Notes: generated by a model from the sequence alone, not told the origin. Counted from the first letter of the stretch, positions 51,201 to 59,252 are shown. The stretch is 64,000 nt of DNA from Halomonas smyrnensis AAD6 (GCF_000265245.1 NZ_AJKS02000004.1:161449-225448); one strand, 5' to 3'. Made by a program: numbers and translations.

Positions 51201-52109
51201 CGGCGCCTGGCCGACTTCGCGCGGGCCAGCTGCGAGTACTGGGCCGGCCGCATCCAGCAGGCCTACGAGCATCTCGAGGAGATCGACCCGCTCAATTCGC
51301 CGATGATGATCGAGTGGCTGCCGTTCTCCGACCACCCCCAGGTGGCCGCGACCTGCTTCCAGAGCTGGGCGCTGTGCCTGCGCGGCGACTACCATCGCGC
51401 CCAGCAGCAGGTCGAATCGGCGATCCGCCTGGCCGAGCGCATCAATCACCCGGGCAGCCTGGCCATGGCGCTGATGTATGCCGCGGCGCTCTATCGCCAG
51501 GTGGGGCACGAGCATCTGGCCTCCCAGCGCGCCGAGCGCGCCTATGAGATCACCGGCACGCCCGACCTGCAGCTGTGGCAGGTCTCGGCGCGGCAGGTGC
51601 TGGGCTGGCAGCGGGCGCTGTCCGGCGATCGCGAAGGGCTCAAGCGCATCGAGGCGGCCCAGGAGGAGTTCGTCGAGGTCACTGGGCGCGATCCCTACCA
51701 GCGGCCCTCGCTGTGGTGGGTGGACGCCTGCACCTCGCTGGGCGAGCTGGCCCGGGCCGAGGACTACCTCGACCAGTGCCTGCTGATCGCCCGCGAGCGC
51801 GCCACGCTGTTCGTCGCCGAACTGGCGGTGCATCTGGCCGGGGTGCGTCACCGCCTGGGGCATCCCGCCGAGGAGGTGCGCGCGCTGATCGAGCAGGCCC
51901 TCGAGCAGGCCCGCGGCGACGGCAACCTGCACCAGCAGCTCTGCGCCCTGGAGGCCTGGCTGACGAGGGTCGATCCGGAGGACGAGGCCGCGCGGATGGC
52001 GTTCCGCGGCCTGCTGGGCGAGGTCAGCCACAGCGATGCGCCGGTGCTGGTGCGCTGGCGGACCCTGCTCGACAAGCGGCTTCCGCATACCGCCGACCTG
52101 GAAGACTGA
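48210..52109 (+). CDS. Large multidomain SARP/BTAD-AAA-TPR transcriptional regulator
   Basis: A 1299-residue protein. Domains in order: a winged-helix DNA-binding domain (about 12-95; LFGHFSLTLGDDALTHFSYDKVKALLVYLLL, then RTNLRHALHCLRQSLG), a bacterial transcriptional activation (BTAD-like) helical domain (about 100-250), and a degenerate class III nucleotide-cyclase-like fold (about 272-455). A STAND/AAA ATPase follows with Walker A GPSGLGKS at 501-508 and Walker B LVLMVDDLQWLDE (D622, D623). A C-terminal TPR/helical-repeat region spans about 840-1299. It resembles SARP-family or AfsR/MalT-like ATP-dependent activators, but the ligand and targets are unknown. The ribosome site is weak, and an in-frame GTG at 48162 overlapping miaE is an alternative start. 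Confidence 0.78.
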   Translation: MRDASDAVTREEQDRLALFGHFSLTLGDDALTHFSYDKVKALLVYLLLHEQPVNRATLAELLWPDQGLSSGRTNLRHALHCLRQSLGEQAEEVLSVSRQTIAFELPEAWQFDLHELQSMLEAPAEVATLEEILECYQGDLVEELQLATCAEFQRWLVQVRNEWRQRVIRYAESVLEQAEPLPDALLETLVSRFSGYGPFHERLVRQLAEQGQLAAAHEQYNAYLQLLALTGQQPDPAFLQLARYWSDGAGDESVGPGAGFSRTLAADSAPLRDDEIEMRQLSVMAIRLDLHADLSTRGETRASLTLQSELMRWLEQQCHHLGGFWLPGAAGGIGLACFGTHGPAHQLAELVALYEHCQRALADECARHWSGEGEPPGICLAAGLNSGQVVYLPERHLVDPLGEVTRGALELMAASQGSELVISQEASQHMPPALDLQPRLSSRLVASDGRVWLRALVLGANEGGREAMPPSLIGREGALRTLRDALARAGIGLRQSVLVRGPSGLGKSALLVGFRHLEQSREAAICWQPTTRLSIQEPYGVARQLLHWHFGDAFDAEALASLTPDDLDDEPRLLLEEALGVCPPREVALLTQSGEAVELVVGVLQRLIEQLTETRTLVLMVDDLQWLDEPSFKVLGGLQARLPITCPFLMVASHHGREALPTRLDWDQQITLGRLDPMQSSRLLTQLARRYRLQLSPRLRSQIVERCDGVPLYLQEICRRVDMDRREGRRIDLDELPQGLLGLLASRIDQLDGDRDVAHVAAVLGRRFRLDFLAECSDREMPKLAAALEQMVRLEIIEPVDEAEEGREYQFTHQLLQEAAYLSCPRDVRVALHSQVVALIEERFPVWISRHPGDFATHLRRSGHHARGARYFELAAREALKVSANRTALRMADFGLASLRHVEGQEEREVSLHTVRGQAAFALEGHGSPTAHESFVRARELLTCSDEVPEDSEDLEQAFLVKWGLWVGCSQRNAHADAFLLASRLADLASRLEDPRYRRLADFARASCEYWAGRIQQAYEHLEEIDPLNSPMMIEWLPFSDHPQVAATCFQSWALCLRGDYHRAQQQVESAIRLAERINHPGSLAMALMYAAALYRQVGHEHLASQRAERAYEITGTPDLQLWQVSARQVLGWQRALSGDREGLKRIEAAQEEFVEVTGRDPYQRPSLWWVDACTSLGELARAEDYLDQCLLIARERATLFVAELAVHLAGVRHRLGHPAEEVRALIEQALEQARGDGNLHQQLCALEAWLTRVDPEDEAARMAFRGLLGEVSHSDAPVLVRWRTLLDKRLPHTADLED

Positions 52110-52240
52110 CGGCGCACGCGTCCTCGACGCCATGGGAAATGGCAAGACGCTCGGCGAGGCTCGTGAGACGAGCGTCGCCGGGCGTCTTGCGTCTCGGGAG
52201 AGGTGGTGGGGGCGGTGAAGCAGGAGCGCGAGGCGCCGGC

Positions 52241-52525
52241 TCAGGTCGCGACTTCCAGCGCGGCGATCCGTTCCAGCGCCTGACCGCGGTGATCGCCGCA
52301 CAGTTCACGGTCGTAATCGAAGCGGGCGCAGACCGCCGGCCGCTCGGGCCGGCCGAACAGCCGGCACAGGTTGTCGTCGTCGAGCTGGGCGCAGCGCTCC
52401 CCGGCGGGCTTGCCGTCCGGCATGCCGGGGATCGGCGAGCTGATCGAGGGCGCGATGCAGCAGGCGCCGCAGCCGGGGCGGCAGCCGCCGTCCGGTTCCG
52501 CGCTCGTGGCGTGGCTGGGGCTCAC
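52241..52525 (-). CDS. YkgJ-family cysteine-cluster protein
   Basis: A 94-residue protein with the YkgJ cysteine pattern: GCRPGCGACCIAPSISSPIPGMPDGKPAG near 14-43, CAQLDDDNLCRLFGRPERPAVC near 45-66 and a final ELCGD. Seven to eight cysteines probably hold zinc or an iron-sulfur cluster. The GxPDGKPAGxRCxxLdxdnlCxlfgxPeRPxvC arrangement is typical of proteobacterial members. Its ATG overlaps the queD stop by 4 bases (ATGA), so it is co-translated with the queuosine operon. Function is unknown; its placement might hint at maturation or a modification role. Confidence 0.85.
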   Translation of the reverse strand: MSPSHATSAEPDGGCRPGCGACCIAPSISSPIPGMPDGKPAGERCAQLDDDNLCRLFGRPERPAVCARFDYDRELCGDHRGQALERIAALEVAT

Positions 52526-53367
52526 GCCTCGGCCTCCGCCAGCGCCCCCTTGTCGATGCCCTCGAAGGCCTGGACGCGGGTGGCGCGGCCGGTCTCACGG
52601 GCGATCTCGCCGGCCAGCCAGGCGGCGATATGTTCCACCGTGGTCGGCGTCGGCATCGGGATGCAGCGCTCCCGCGGCAGGGTCAGGGCGAAGCGGCCCT
52701 GTTCGGCCGTGTAGCGGGTGGTCAGCCGGCCGGTGAAGGCGGCATCGAGGCCCTCGACCACGTCGGCCTCGTCCACCAGGTAGCGATCCGCGAGGCGTTC
52801 GGCCCACTCGGCCTCGAGCGCCGGGCGGCGCTCGCCGTCCTGCCATACGTGCAGCCGCGAGCGATGGCCGTGGGCGATGCGCTGGCAGTTGCCGGTGTGG
52901 CGCTTGAGGCCGTGGCTGTAGGTGTAGGCGGCGCCGTCGATGGCCTCGTCGGTCAGCGTCAGGCGGATCGCCTCGACCCGGGCCGGCGGCTGGCGGGTCA
53001 GCGAGGCCGACAGGTGCTCGGCCAGGCGTTCGGCGGTGATGGCCGGCCAGGGCAGCAGGGCAAAGGCCTGGCGCGGGCCGCGGACCTCGAACGGGTAGGG
53101 CGACTCGGCGCGCACGCACAGGCCCTCGGCGCAGTCGTGGACGCTGACGCCGGGCGCCTCGGTGGGCACCAGCAGGGCGTGATCGGGGCCCTGGTCGATG
53201 CGCGACTTGATCCACGGCTTGACCTCGCCGAAGTCGAACAGCATGCCGTCCTCGCCGAGCGCGCCGTCGAGTTCGGCGTCGACCCGCCAGCTGGCGCCGA
53301 TCAGCCCGCGTTCGGGGCACCACAGCGAGGCGTCGAGATGGGTGAGGCGGTTGACGAACAGTGTCAT
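52522..53367 (-). CDS. queD: 6-carboxy-tetrahydropterin synthase, fused double-domain form
   Basis: A 281-residue protein, about twice normal QueD size, with two T-fold halves. The N-terminal half has H10, C17, FDFGEVK at 44-50 and the Asp-His pair D62-H63 but no HGH motif. The C-terminal half has H152, C161 and H166-G-H168 (zinc site and catalytic Cys) but no recognisable DFG/DH. The active site may therefore be assembled from both halves. QueD converts 7,8-dihydroneopterin triphosphate to 6-carboxy-5,6,7,8-tetrahydropterin in preQ0 synthesis. Its ATG overlaps the queE stop by one base. Confidence 0.85.
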   Translation of the reverse strand: MTLFVNRLTHLDASLWCPERGLIGASWRVDAELDGALGEDGMLFDFGEVKPWIKSRIDQGPDHALLVPTEAPGVSVHDCAEGLCVRAESPYPFEVRGPRQAFALLPWPAITAERLAEHLSASLTRQPPARVEAIRLTLTDEAIDGAAYTYSHGLKRHTGNCQRIAHGHRSRLHVWQDGERRPALEAEWAERLADRYLVDEADVVEGLDAAFTGRLTTRYTAEQGRFALTLPRERCIPMPTPTTVEHIAAWLAGEIARETGRATRVQAFEGIDKGALAEAEA

Positions 53368-54008
53368 CAGTCGATCCCCGTGATCTTGTGGGTCTGCAGC
53401 GAGAGCCGCCACTGGGGATGGCTCAGGCAGTAGGCCACGGTCTCGGCCGTGACATCGCCGCCACCGACCGCCGCGGTGTCCATCGGCTGCAGGAAGAAGT
53501 GATGGAAGTCCAGGGCGGTGAAGCGCTCGGGCGTGGCGTCGCTCTGCGGGTAGACCAGCTTGAGCTCGTCGCCGGAGGTCTGGGCCAGCACGGTCTCGCC
53601 CTTGGGGCTGACGCACAGCCAGTCGATGCCCGGCGGCGCCGGCAGGGTGCCGTTGGTCTCCACGGCGACGTCGAAGCCGCGCTCGTGCATGGCCTCGATC
53701 AGCGCCTCGTCGAGCTGCAGCAGCGGCTCGCCGCCGGTGAAGATGACCTGGGGCGTGGCGGTGCCCGGGGCGTCCGGCCACAGCGCGGTCAGGTGATCGG
53801 CCAGCGCCTCGGCATCGGCGAAGCGTCCGCCGTGCTGGCCATCGGTGCCGCGAATGTCGGTATCGCAGAAGCGGCAGGCCGCGGCGGCGCGATCGGCCTC
53901 GCGCCCGGACCACAGATTGCAGCCGCTGAAGCGGCAGAACACGCTGGCGCGGCCGGCCTGGCCGCCTTCGCCCTGCAGCGAGTAGAAGGCTTCCTTGACG
54001 CTATACAT
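53367..54008 (-). CDS. queE: 7-carboxy-7-deazaguanine synthase (radical SAM)
   Basis: A 213-residue radical SAM enzyme that turns 6-carboxytetrahydropterin into 7-carboxy-7-deazaguanine. The start [15 protein letters not shown] at 54008 is the conserved QueE N-terminus; a tandem ATG at 54011 is possible. Cluster cysteines C30, C45 and C48 have C-x14-C-x2-C spacing, the variant known from Burkholderia QueE rather than plain C-x3-C-x2-[15 protein letters not shown] near 90 and [24 protein letters not shown] near 115-138 complete the family. It overlaps queC by 8 bases and queD by 1. Confidence 0.94.
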   Translation of the reverse strand: MYSVKEAFYSLQGEGGQAGRASVFCRFSGCNLWSGREADRAAAACRFCDTDIRGTDGQHGGRFADAEALADHLTALWPDAPGTATPQVIFTGGEPLLQLDEALIEAMHERGFDVAVETNGTLPAPPGIDWLCVSPKGETVLAQTSGDELKLVYPQSDATPERFTALDFHHFFLQPMDTAAVGGGDVTAETVAYCLSHPQWRLSLQTHKITGID

Positions 54009-54762
54009 CATTGGTCCCTTCGGCGGCGGCATCGGGCCGTTGTGAAGAGGCGGCGGCATCGGGCCGCTGTGAAGAGGCCTCGTCGCCGATGGTGTCATAC
54101 GCGAGGGGATCGACGGCGCCGTTGGCGGCGAAGGCCGAAAGCCGTTCGCGGCAGCTGCCGCAGCGGCCGCAGGCCAGTGCCTCGCCGCGGTAGCAGGTCC
54201 AGGTCATGGCGTAGTCGAGCCCCATGGCCAGGCCCTCGGCGAGGATCTCGTCCTTGCCGGCGCGCAGGTAGGGCGCGTGCAGGGTCACCGGCTCGAAGTT
54301 GGCGATGCCGGCCACGTCGTTCATGGCCTCGACGAACTCCGGGCGGCAGTCCGGGTAGAGCACGTGATCGCCGCCGTGGGCACCGTAGTCGACCCGGTCG
54401 GCGCCGATGTTGACCGCCTTGGCGATGGCCAGCGACAGCAGGATCATGTTGCGGTTGGGCACCACGGTGGCCTTGAGGTTGGCCTCGGCGTAGTCGGCGT
54501 CGGGCAGTTCCTGGCTTGAGTCGGTGAGCGCCGAGGCGTCGATCAGGCCATGGATCGCGGTGATGTCGACCACCTGGTGGGGCACGCCGAGCTCGCGGCA
54601 GACCTCGCGGGCGACCTCGAGCTCGCGGGCATGGCGCTGGCCGTAGTCGAAGGACAGGGCGTGCACCTCGCGGCCCTCGCGCAGGGCGCGATGCAGCACG
54701 GTATAGGAGTCCATGCCACCGGAGTAGATCACCACGGTGGCCGGACGGGGAGAATCGGACAT
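54001..54762 (-). CDS. queC: 7-cyano-7-deazaguanine synthase
   Basis: A 253-residue ATP-dependent enzyme converting 7-carboxy-7-deazaguanine and ammonia to preQ0. The PP-loop [18 protein letters not shown] is near 10-27, [14 protein letters not shown] near 40-53 and [16 protein letters not shown] near 103-118. The zinc cysteines lie in [19 protein letters not shown] near 195-213. The last about 25 residues contain a tandem repeat (ASSQRPDAA twice) not found in the family, encoded by the duplication at 54024-54077. It is first in queC-queE-queD-ykgJ-like order, with a GGGGGAACC leader. Confidence 0.95.
   Translation of the reverse strand: MSDSPRPATVVIYSGGMDSYTVLHRALREGREVHALSFDYGQRHARELEVAREVCRELGVPHQVVDITAIHGLIDASALTDSSQELPDADYAEANLKATVVPNRNMILLSLAIAKAVNIGADRVDYGAHGGDHVLYPDCRPEFVEAMNDVAGIANFEPVTLHAPYLRAGKDEILAEGLAMGLDYAMTWTCYRGEALACGRCGSCRERLSAFAANGAVDPLAYDTIGDEASSQRPDAAASSQRPDAAAEGTNDV
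54024..54077. repeat. Two tandem 27-base repeats in the queC 3' end
   Basis: Units 54024-54050 and 54051-54077 differ at one base. They are in frame with queC (9 codons each), so duplication lengthens the C-terminal tail without disrupting it. They end about 15 bases before the queC/queE overlap. Confidence 0.9.
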
Positions 54763-54952
54763 GGGGGAACCTTTGGTCGGAGAATTTTCTTTACCGGGGT
54801 CCGGTCCGGCGGTCCGGGAGTGTACTTGACCAGCAAGACAGGTGCCAGACGTCGACGAGCCGCCTCGAGCGGAATCGCCGCGGACTGGACATCGGCCGGG
54901 CCCTTCGGGGAAGCTGGCACGGCATCGAAGGCCCCCAGCACAAGGAAACGGC

Positions 54953-55363
54953 ATGGCCACCATCGAACATCGCGCCATTCTCGAGGCGCCGCCCGAACGC
55001 GTCTTCGCCCTGCTCGAGCGGGTCGAGGACTTCGTCGACTATTCGGACCTGATCGAGCGCATCGAGCCGCTGGGCGAGGGGCGCTACCGCTGGCACGTGC
55101 ATGCCGTGCGCATGGATTGGACCTTCGAGGTGGAGATCACCGAACACCGCCCGCCGGAGGCGCTGGCCTGGGAGTCGCGCAGCGGCGTCAAGAACCGCGG
55201 ACGTTACCGGCTGACGCCGGTGCCCGAGGGCACCGAGGTGGCGCTGACGCTGGACTACGAGATCCAGAGCCGGCTGGTGGAGAAGGCCGTCAAGCGCGCG
55301 GTGACGCCGCTGGTCAATCGGGTCAGCCAGCAGATCCTGGATCGCGTCGCGGCCAGATTGTAG
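54953..55363 (+). CDS. SRPBCC-family (polyketide cyclase/START-like) protein
   Basis: A 136-residue SRPBCC/START-fold protein: [48 protein letters not shown] is a typical first half, and the last helix is [29 protein letters not shown]. The fold binds hydrophobic ligands. It is somewhat like coenzyme Q-binding RatA/Coq10 proteins but lacks a clear match, so no specific function is claimed. The ATG at 54953 follows AAGGAAACGGC. It is divergent from queC and convergent with the DUF2789 gene. Confidence 0.75.
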   Translation: MATIEHRAILEAPPERVFALLERVEDFVDYSDLIERIEPLGEGRYRWHVHAVRMDWTFEVEITEHRPPEALAWESRSGVKNRGRYRLTPVPEGTEVALTLDYEIQSRLVEKAVKRAVTPLVNRVSQQILDRVAARL

Positions 55364-55371
55364 CGTGACCC

Positions 55372-55407
55372 AACGAGAACGCCGCCCACCCGGGCGGCGT
55401 TCTCGTT
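55372..55407. terminator. Bidirectional terminator hairpin
   Basis: A 16-bp perfect inverted repeat (AACGAGAACGCCGCCC at 55372-55387 and its complement at 55392-55407) with a 4-base loop sits between convergent genes. T content after the stem is low. Confidence 0.7.
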
Positions 55408-55434
55408 CCGAGGCGGATGGCCGTCTCGGGCCGC

Positions 55435-55671
55435 TCAGGCTTTTCGTAGCGAGGCATTGAGGTGATCGACGACTTCGGCCCAGTCGGCGTCGGCCTCGAT
55501 GGCCTCGCGCAGGAACTCCGCCTGCCCCTCGTTCCAGCAGGGCGCGTCGGGCAGCGCCATGTTCTCGGGGATCGGCGAGTTGCGCTCGATGAAGCGCTGG
55601 ATGGCGCTCGGCTCCGAGGCCAGGCCGAGCTGTTCGAAGAGTTCGGTGAAGGGATGATCGGGATGTTCCAT
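55435..55671 (-). CDS. DUF2789-family small protein
   Basis: A 78-residue cytosolic protein with the DUF2789 pattern: HPFTELFEQLGLASEPSAIQRFIERN at the N-terminus, LPDAPCWNEGQAEFLREAIEADADWAEVVDHLNASL at the C-terminus. Several residues (FTELFxQLGL, DAPxWxxxQAxFLxEAI) are strongly conserved in gammaproteobacterial members. Function is unknown. It is monocistronic. Confidence 0.85.
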   Translation of the reverse strand: MEHPDHPFTELFEQLGLASEPSAIQRFIERNSPIPENMALPDAPCWNEGQAEFLREAIEADADWAEVVDHLNASLRKA

Positions 55672-55790
55672 GACGGGCTACCTGTGCAAGCGGACGTGTG
55701 ACTCCACTCTAGCCTCTCGGGCCCCGTCATGGCGATGGGGCGGCCCCGGCGTGTTCAACGCTTGACCGTCCCTCCGGCAGGGCGCCCTGT

Positions 55791-56843
55791 TCAGGGCGCG
55801 GCGCGCTCGCCGACCAGCGGGGTCAGGAAGCGTCGACGGCGCTCCGCTTCCGGCAGCGGCTGGGCCAGCAGGTGCACCAGCTTGGCGACGGCGGCCTCCG
55901 GCGTCATGTCGTCGCCGGACAGCACGCCGGCCTCGGCCAGCGTCTGGCCGGCGGCGTAGTGGCCGATGGCCACCGCACCGTGGGGGCACTGGCTGATGGC
56001 AGCGATCAGCTTGCCCTCGCCGACGGCCTGGGCCAGCACGCCCGCCAGGCGTGGGTCGTCCGGGAGGTTGCCGCCGCCCCAGACCTCCAGCAGCGCGCCC
56101 CTGACGCGATCGTCCAGCAGCCAGGCCTCCAGCTGCCAGGCGGCGAGCCCCGGCCACAGCACGAGGCGCGGTACCGCACCCTCGGCCAGCGGCGTGTAGT
56201 CGGGCAGCTCGAAGCGAGGGGCGCCGCGCTGCGCTCGCTCCAGGCCGCGGCTGGGGTAGAGCACGGCGTCGTCATCCACCCATTCGCCGAGCGGCGGATG
56301 ATTGGGGCTGACGAAGGCATCGGCCTCGCGGGTCTGCCACTTGCGGCTGCACGCGCCGCGCAGCAGGCGTCCGGCGAAGCAGATCACCACTTCCTGCAGC
56401 CGCGAATCGGCGGCGAAGCGCAGCGCCGCCTCGACGTTGGCCAGCGCATCGCTGCCCTGGGCTTCCAGCGGCTGCATGGAGCCGGTGATTACCACCGGCC
56501 GGTCCAGGCCCTGCAGCTGATAGGCCAGGCTGGAGGCGGTCCAGGCCAGGGTGTCGGTGCCGTGGATCACCACGATGCCGGCATGGTCGGCGTAGTGTTC
56601 GGCGATCAGCCCGGCGAGACGCTGCCAGTCCTCGGGGGTGGCGGCGCTGGAGTCGATGGGCGTCGGCGTGGCGATGACCCGGAAATCGGCCAGTCCGGCC
56701 TGGCGGCCCGGCGGCAGCGTGGCCAGCGCGGCGCGCAGTCGGGGCTCGATGTCATGACCGGGGACCAGTCCGTCGGGGCTGTCCACCATGCCGAGGGTGC
56801 CGCCGGTGTAGATGACCAGCAGGGAAGAAGCGGGTGACGTCAT
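55791..56843 (-). CDS. L-asparaginase (type I, AnsA-like)
   Basis: A 350-residue asparaginase. The first catalytic threonine motif VIYTGGTLGMVDS is near residue 10-22, and the second motif IVVIHGTDTLAWTASSLAYQL near 88-108 holds the Thr-Asp pair. VVITGSMQPLEAQGSDALANV near 115-135 follows. There is no signal peptide, so it is the cytosolic type I, hydrolysing L-asparagine to aspartate and ammonia. The length is normal for AnsA (about 338). It is downstream of and co-directional with an MFS gene but separated by about 100 bases. Confidence 0.9.
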   Translation of the reverse strand: MTSPASSLLVIYTGGTLGMVDSPDGLVPGHDIEPRLRAALATLPPGRQAGLADFRVIATPTPIDSSAATPEDWQRLAGLIAEHYADHAGIVVIHGTDTLAWTASSLAYQLQGLDRPVVITGSMQPLEAQGSDALANVEAALRFAADSRLQEVVICFAGRLLRGACSRKWQTREADAFVSPNHPPLGEWVDDDAVLYPSRGLERAQRGAPRFELPDYTPLAEGAVPRLVLWPGLAAWQLEAWLLDDRVRGALLEVWGGGNLPDDPRLAGVLAQAVGEGKLIAAISQCPHGAVAIGHYAAGQTLAEAGVLSGDDMTPEAAVAKLVHLLAQPLPEAERRRRFLTPLVGERAAP

Positions 56844-56940
56844 GGAAGCTCCAGGCTGAGGTTGGGGGTCATGATAGAGCCCCGGCGTCGTCAGGCAAGA
56901 GGCGCAAGACGCCAGCGACCCCCGGATTCATCGCACTCGT

Positions 56941-58164
56941 TCAACGAACGACGAGCCGGCCCGCGTCATCGCTGGCCAGGCGGCGGTTGCGGCCGGCGAG
57001 CAGGGCGAAGACGGTGGCGGCGGCGGCCAAGGCCAGCAGCGCCGCGGTGATGCCGGCGAGGCCCAGGTCGAGCTCCAGCATCACGCCGACGCCCAGCGGG
57101 CCCAGGGAGGCCAGGGCATAGCCGATGCCCTGCACCATGCCCGAGAGCTTGCCGGCCAGGCGGGCATCGGCGGTGCGCAGCACGATCAGCGACAGCGCCA
57201 TGCTGAAGCCGCCGCCCTGGCCGAAGCCGAGCAGCGCCACCCCGGCCCAGCGCCACTCGGTCGGGCCCTGCAGCAGGATCCAGAAGCCGCCGGCGGTCAG
57301 GCTCAGCACCAGCAACAGGGCCGGGCGCTGATCGCAACCGAGGCGGGCCAGCCAGGGCGCGGACAGGGCCGCGCCCAGCTGCAGCATTACCGAGGCGCCG
57401 GTCATCCAGCCGGCCTCGACCTCGTCGTAGCCGCGCTCCACCAGCAGGGCCGGCAGCCAGCCGAAGACGATGTAGGCCAGCGAGGACTGGCAGCCCATGT
57501 AGAGCGTGACCTGCCAGGCCAGCGGCTGGCGCAGCAGCGCGCCGGTATCGCCGCGGGCCGGTGTCGTTGTCGGCGGCCGCGTCGGCGTCGGCATCAGGGT
57601 CTGCCAGGCGATCAGGCTGACCACCGCCAGCGCCGCCCAGCTGGTCAACGCCGCGGCCCAGCCGCCCAGCGCCTCGGCCAGGGGAATGCTGAGTCCGGCG
57701 CCCAGCGCGCCGCCCAGGCACAGGGCCATGGTGTAGACCCCGGTCATCAGGTCGGCGCTGTCGGGCAGCTCGCGCTTGACCAAGGCGGGCAGCAGGGTGC
57801 CGGCGATGCCGATGCCGGCGCCTACCAGCAGGGTGCCGGCGAACAGCCAGAACGGGACCGCCAGGCCCCGCAGGCCGAGCCCGGCGGCCAGTATCACCAG
57901 CGCCAGCGAGAGGGTGCGTTCGGTGCCCAGGCGTCGAGACAGCCAGGGCGCGGAGGGGGCGAAGAGGCCCAGGCAGAGCACGGGCAGGGTGGTGAGGGCG
58001 CCGATGGCCAGCATCGGCAGGCCGCTGTCGGCCTCGATGCGTGGCAGCAGGGGCGCCAGCGACGACAGGGCCGGGCGCAGGTTGAGCCCGACCAGCACCA
58101 TCAGGACGATGAAGACCCCGGGTGACGGGGTGCCGCGCCGTTGCCCGGGATCATTGGTCGCCAT
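56941..58164 (-). CDS. MFS transporter (CynX/YeaN-like)
   Basis: A 407-residue major facilitator protein with 12 membrane segments. VFIVLMVLVGLNLRPALSSLAPLLPRIEADSGL at the N-terminus and the loop LGLFAPSAPWLSRRLGTERTL near 65-85 are typical of the cyanate-transporter CynX/NimT group. The substrate is not predictable (cyanate, 2-nitroimidazole or others). Its start overlaps the end of the upstream unrecognised gene by 14 bases, implying coupled translation. Confidence 0.85.
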   Translation of the reverse strand: MATNDPGQRRGTPSPGVFIVLMVLVGLNLRPALSSLAPLLPRIEADSGLPMLAIGALTTLPVLCLGLFAPSAPWLSRRLGTERTLSLALVILAAGLGLRGLAVPFWLFAGTLLVGAGIGIAGTLLPALVKRELPDSADLMTGVYTMALCLGGALGAGLSIPLAEALGGWAAALTSWAALAVVSLIAWQTLMPTPTRPPTTTPARGDTGALLRQPLAWQVTLYMGCQSSLAYIVFGWLPALLVERGYDEVEAGWMTGASVMLQLGAALSAPWLARLGCDQRPALLLVLSLTAGGFWILLQGPTEWRWAGVALLGFGQGGGFSMALSLIVLRTADARLAGKLSGMVQGIGYALASLGPLGVGVMLELDLGLAGITAALLALAAAATVFALLAGRNRRLASDDAGRLVVR

Positions 58165-58741
58165 GCCGGCGTTCCGTCTGGCGTTCGCTGTCGCTGGCCT
58201 CAGGGGAAGAGGCGGGCGCCTCCGCGGAGGCGCCTTCCTGGTGGCGGCGCCAGCGTTCGGCGAATTCGGCCTCGCCCTCGAGTTCGTCGGCGGCGCCGAA
58301 CTGCAGCCGGGTCGACGCGGTCTGGCCTTCGCCGGACGCGCGCCGGCGGATGCCGCTGACGTCCTCGCTGCTGACCAGGTCGAGCGGGCCCTGGGTCGTG
58401 GCGCGAGCGATCAGCGCGCCCTCGTAGGTCCAGCAGCGCTGGGGCACCTGGGACGTGCGCCACACTCGTCCCTGCCAGTGGGCGAGACCGTCGGCATCGA
58501 GATGCAGGCCGTCATGCGGCACCAGGGCCGCGAACAACCGGGCGTTGAGCACCAGGCCGTTGTCGGCCAGCGCCACCGCGCCCTGGTAGGTGCCGTCCTG
58601 CAGGCCGGTGAGCACGCTCTCGCGCGCCCGCTTGCTGCCGGGCTCGATGTGCCCCTCGCCGCACAGGTGCAGCAGGCCGTCGTCGACCTGTTTGATGACC
58701 CAGACGCGGATCGGGGGCTTGCCGAACAGTTTCTTCCACAT
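58151..58741 (-). CDS. Hypothetical protein
   Basis: A 196-residue protein that I do not recognise. It starts MWKKLFGKPPIRVWVIKQVDDGLLHLCGEG and is mixed alpha/beta in appearance, with QDGTYQGAVALADNGLVLNARLFAAL near 48-73 and WRTSQVPQRCWTYEGALIARATT near 93-115. The tail from about 160 is a charged, Ala/Ser/Glu-rich low-complexity stretch. No signal peptide or membrane helix was seen. It lies between another unrecognised gene (7 bases upstream) and the MFS gene (14-base overlap), so all three may form one operon. Confidence 0.6.
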   Translation of the reverse strand: MWKKLFGKPPIRVWVIKQVDDGLLHLCGEGHIEPGSKRARESVLTGLQDGTYQGAVALADNGLVLNARLFAALVPHDGLHLDADGLAHWQGRVWRTSQVPQRCWTYEGALIARATTQGPLDLVSSEDVSGIRRRASGEGQTASTRLQFGAADELEGEAEFAERWRRHQEGASAEAPASSPEASDSERQTERRHGDQ

Positions 58742-58748
58742 GGCTCGC

Positions 58749-59252
58749 TCAACTCATATGTTGACGCAGATCGCCTCGCACGCTGTCGATCAGGGTGATG
58801 AAGTGGCTGTCGCCGGACGCGTCGACGCGATCGACCCGAGCGACGCTGGCCAGGCCGCGGTCGACCAGCAGCTGGTCGAAGATCTCCAGCGTGACGGATT
58901 CGGCGGCGGCCTCGGCCGGCGACAGGGTGCCGCCGGTCAGCGTGAAGCTCGGCAGCAGGGTGGCGCGCACGCGGGTGGCGCCGTTCTCGGCGATCACCCG
59001 GCGCACGAACAGCCAGCCCTCGCAGGCCAGCCGTTCGCCGGCCTCGAATTCGCGCTGGAACAGGGTGCGGTAGCAGGCACCCTGGGTGGCGGCCTTGTCG
59101 GCCATGCTGCGGTAGGCCTCGGTGGTGCGCTGCGCCGAGACGCCGGCCGATTCCAGCTGCTGCCAGGCCGCGCGATGTTCGCGATCGAGCTGGGCCTGGC
59201 GCTGGAAGCGCTGCCAGCGGCGGTAGTCGTGGATCAGCTCTGAAGAGTCCAT
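58749..59252 (-). CDS. Hypothetical protein
   Basis: A 167-residue protein not matched to a family I know. The N-terminal half is helical and charged (IHDYRRWQRFQRQAQLDREHRAAWQQLE), the C-terminal half beta-rich (GWLFVRRVIAENGATRVRATLLPSFTLTGGTL, then SVARVDRVDASGDSHFITLIDSV). No export signal was seen. The ATG at 59252 precedes MDSSELIHDYRRW; a slightly longer in-frame start at 59282 is possible. It is 7 bases upstream of the next unrecognised gene, so the pair is probably co-translated. Confidence 0.55.
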   Translation of the reverse strand: MDSSELIHDYRRWQRFQRQAQLDREHRAAWQQLESAGVSAQRTTEAYRSMADKAATQGACYRTLFQREFEAGERLACEGWLFVRRVIAENGATRVRATLLPSFTLTGGTLSPAEAAAESVTLEIFDQLLVDRGLASVARVDRVDASGDSHFITLIDSVRGDLRQHMS

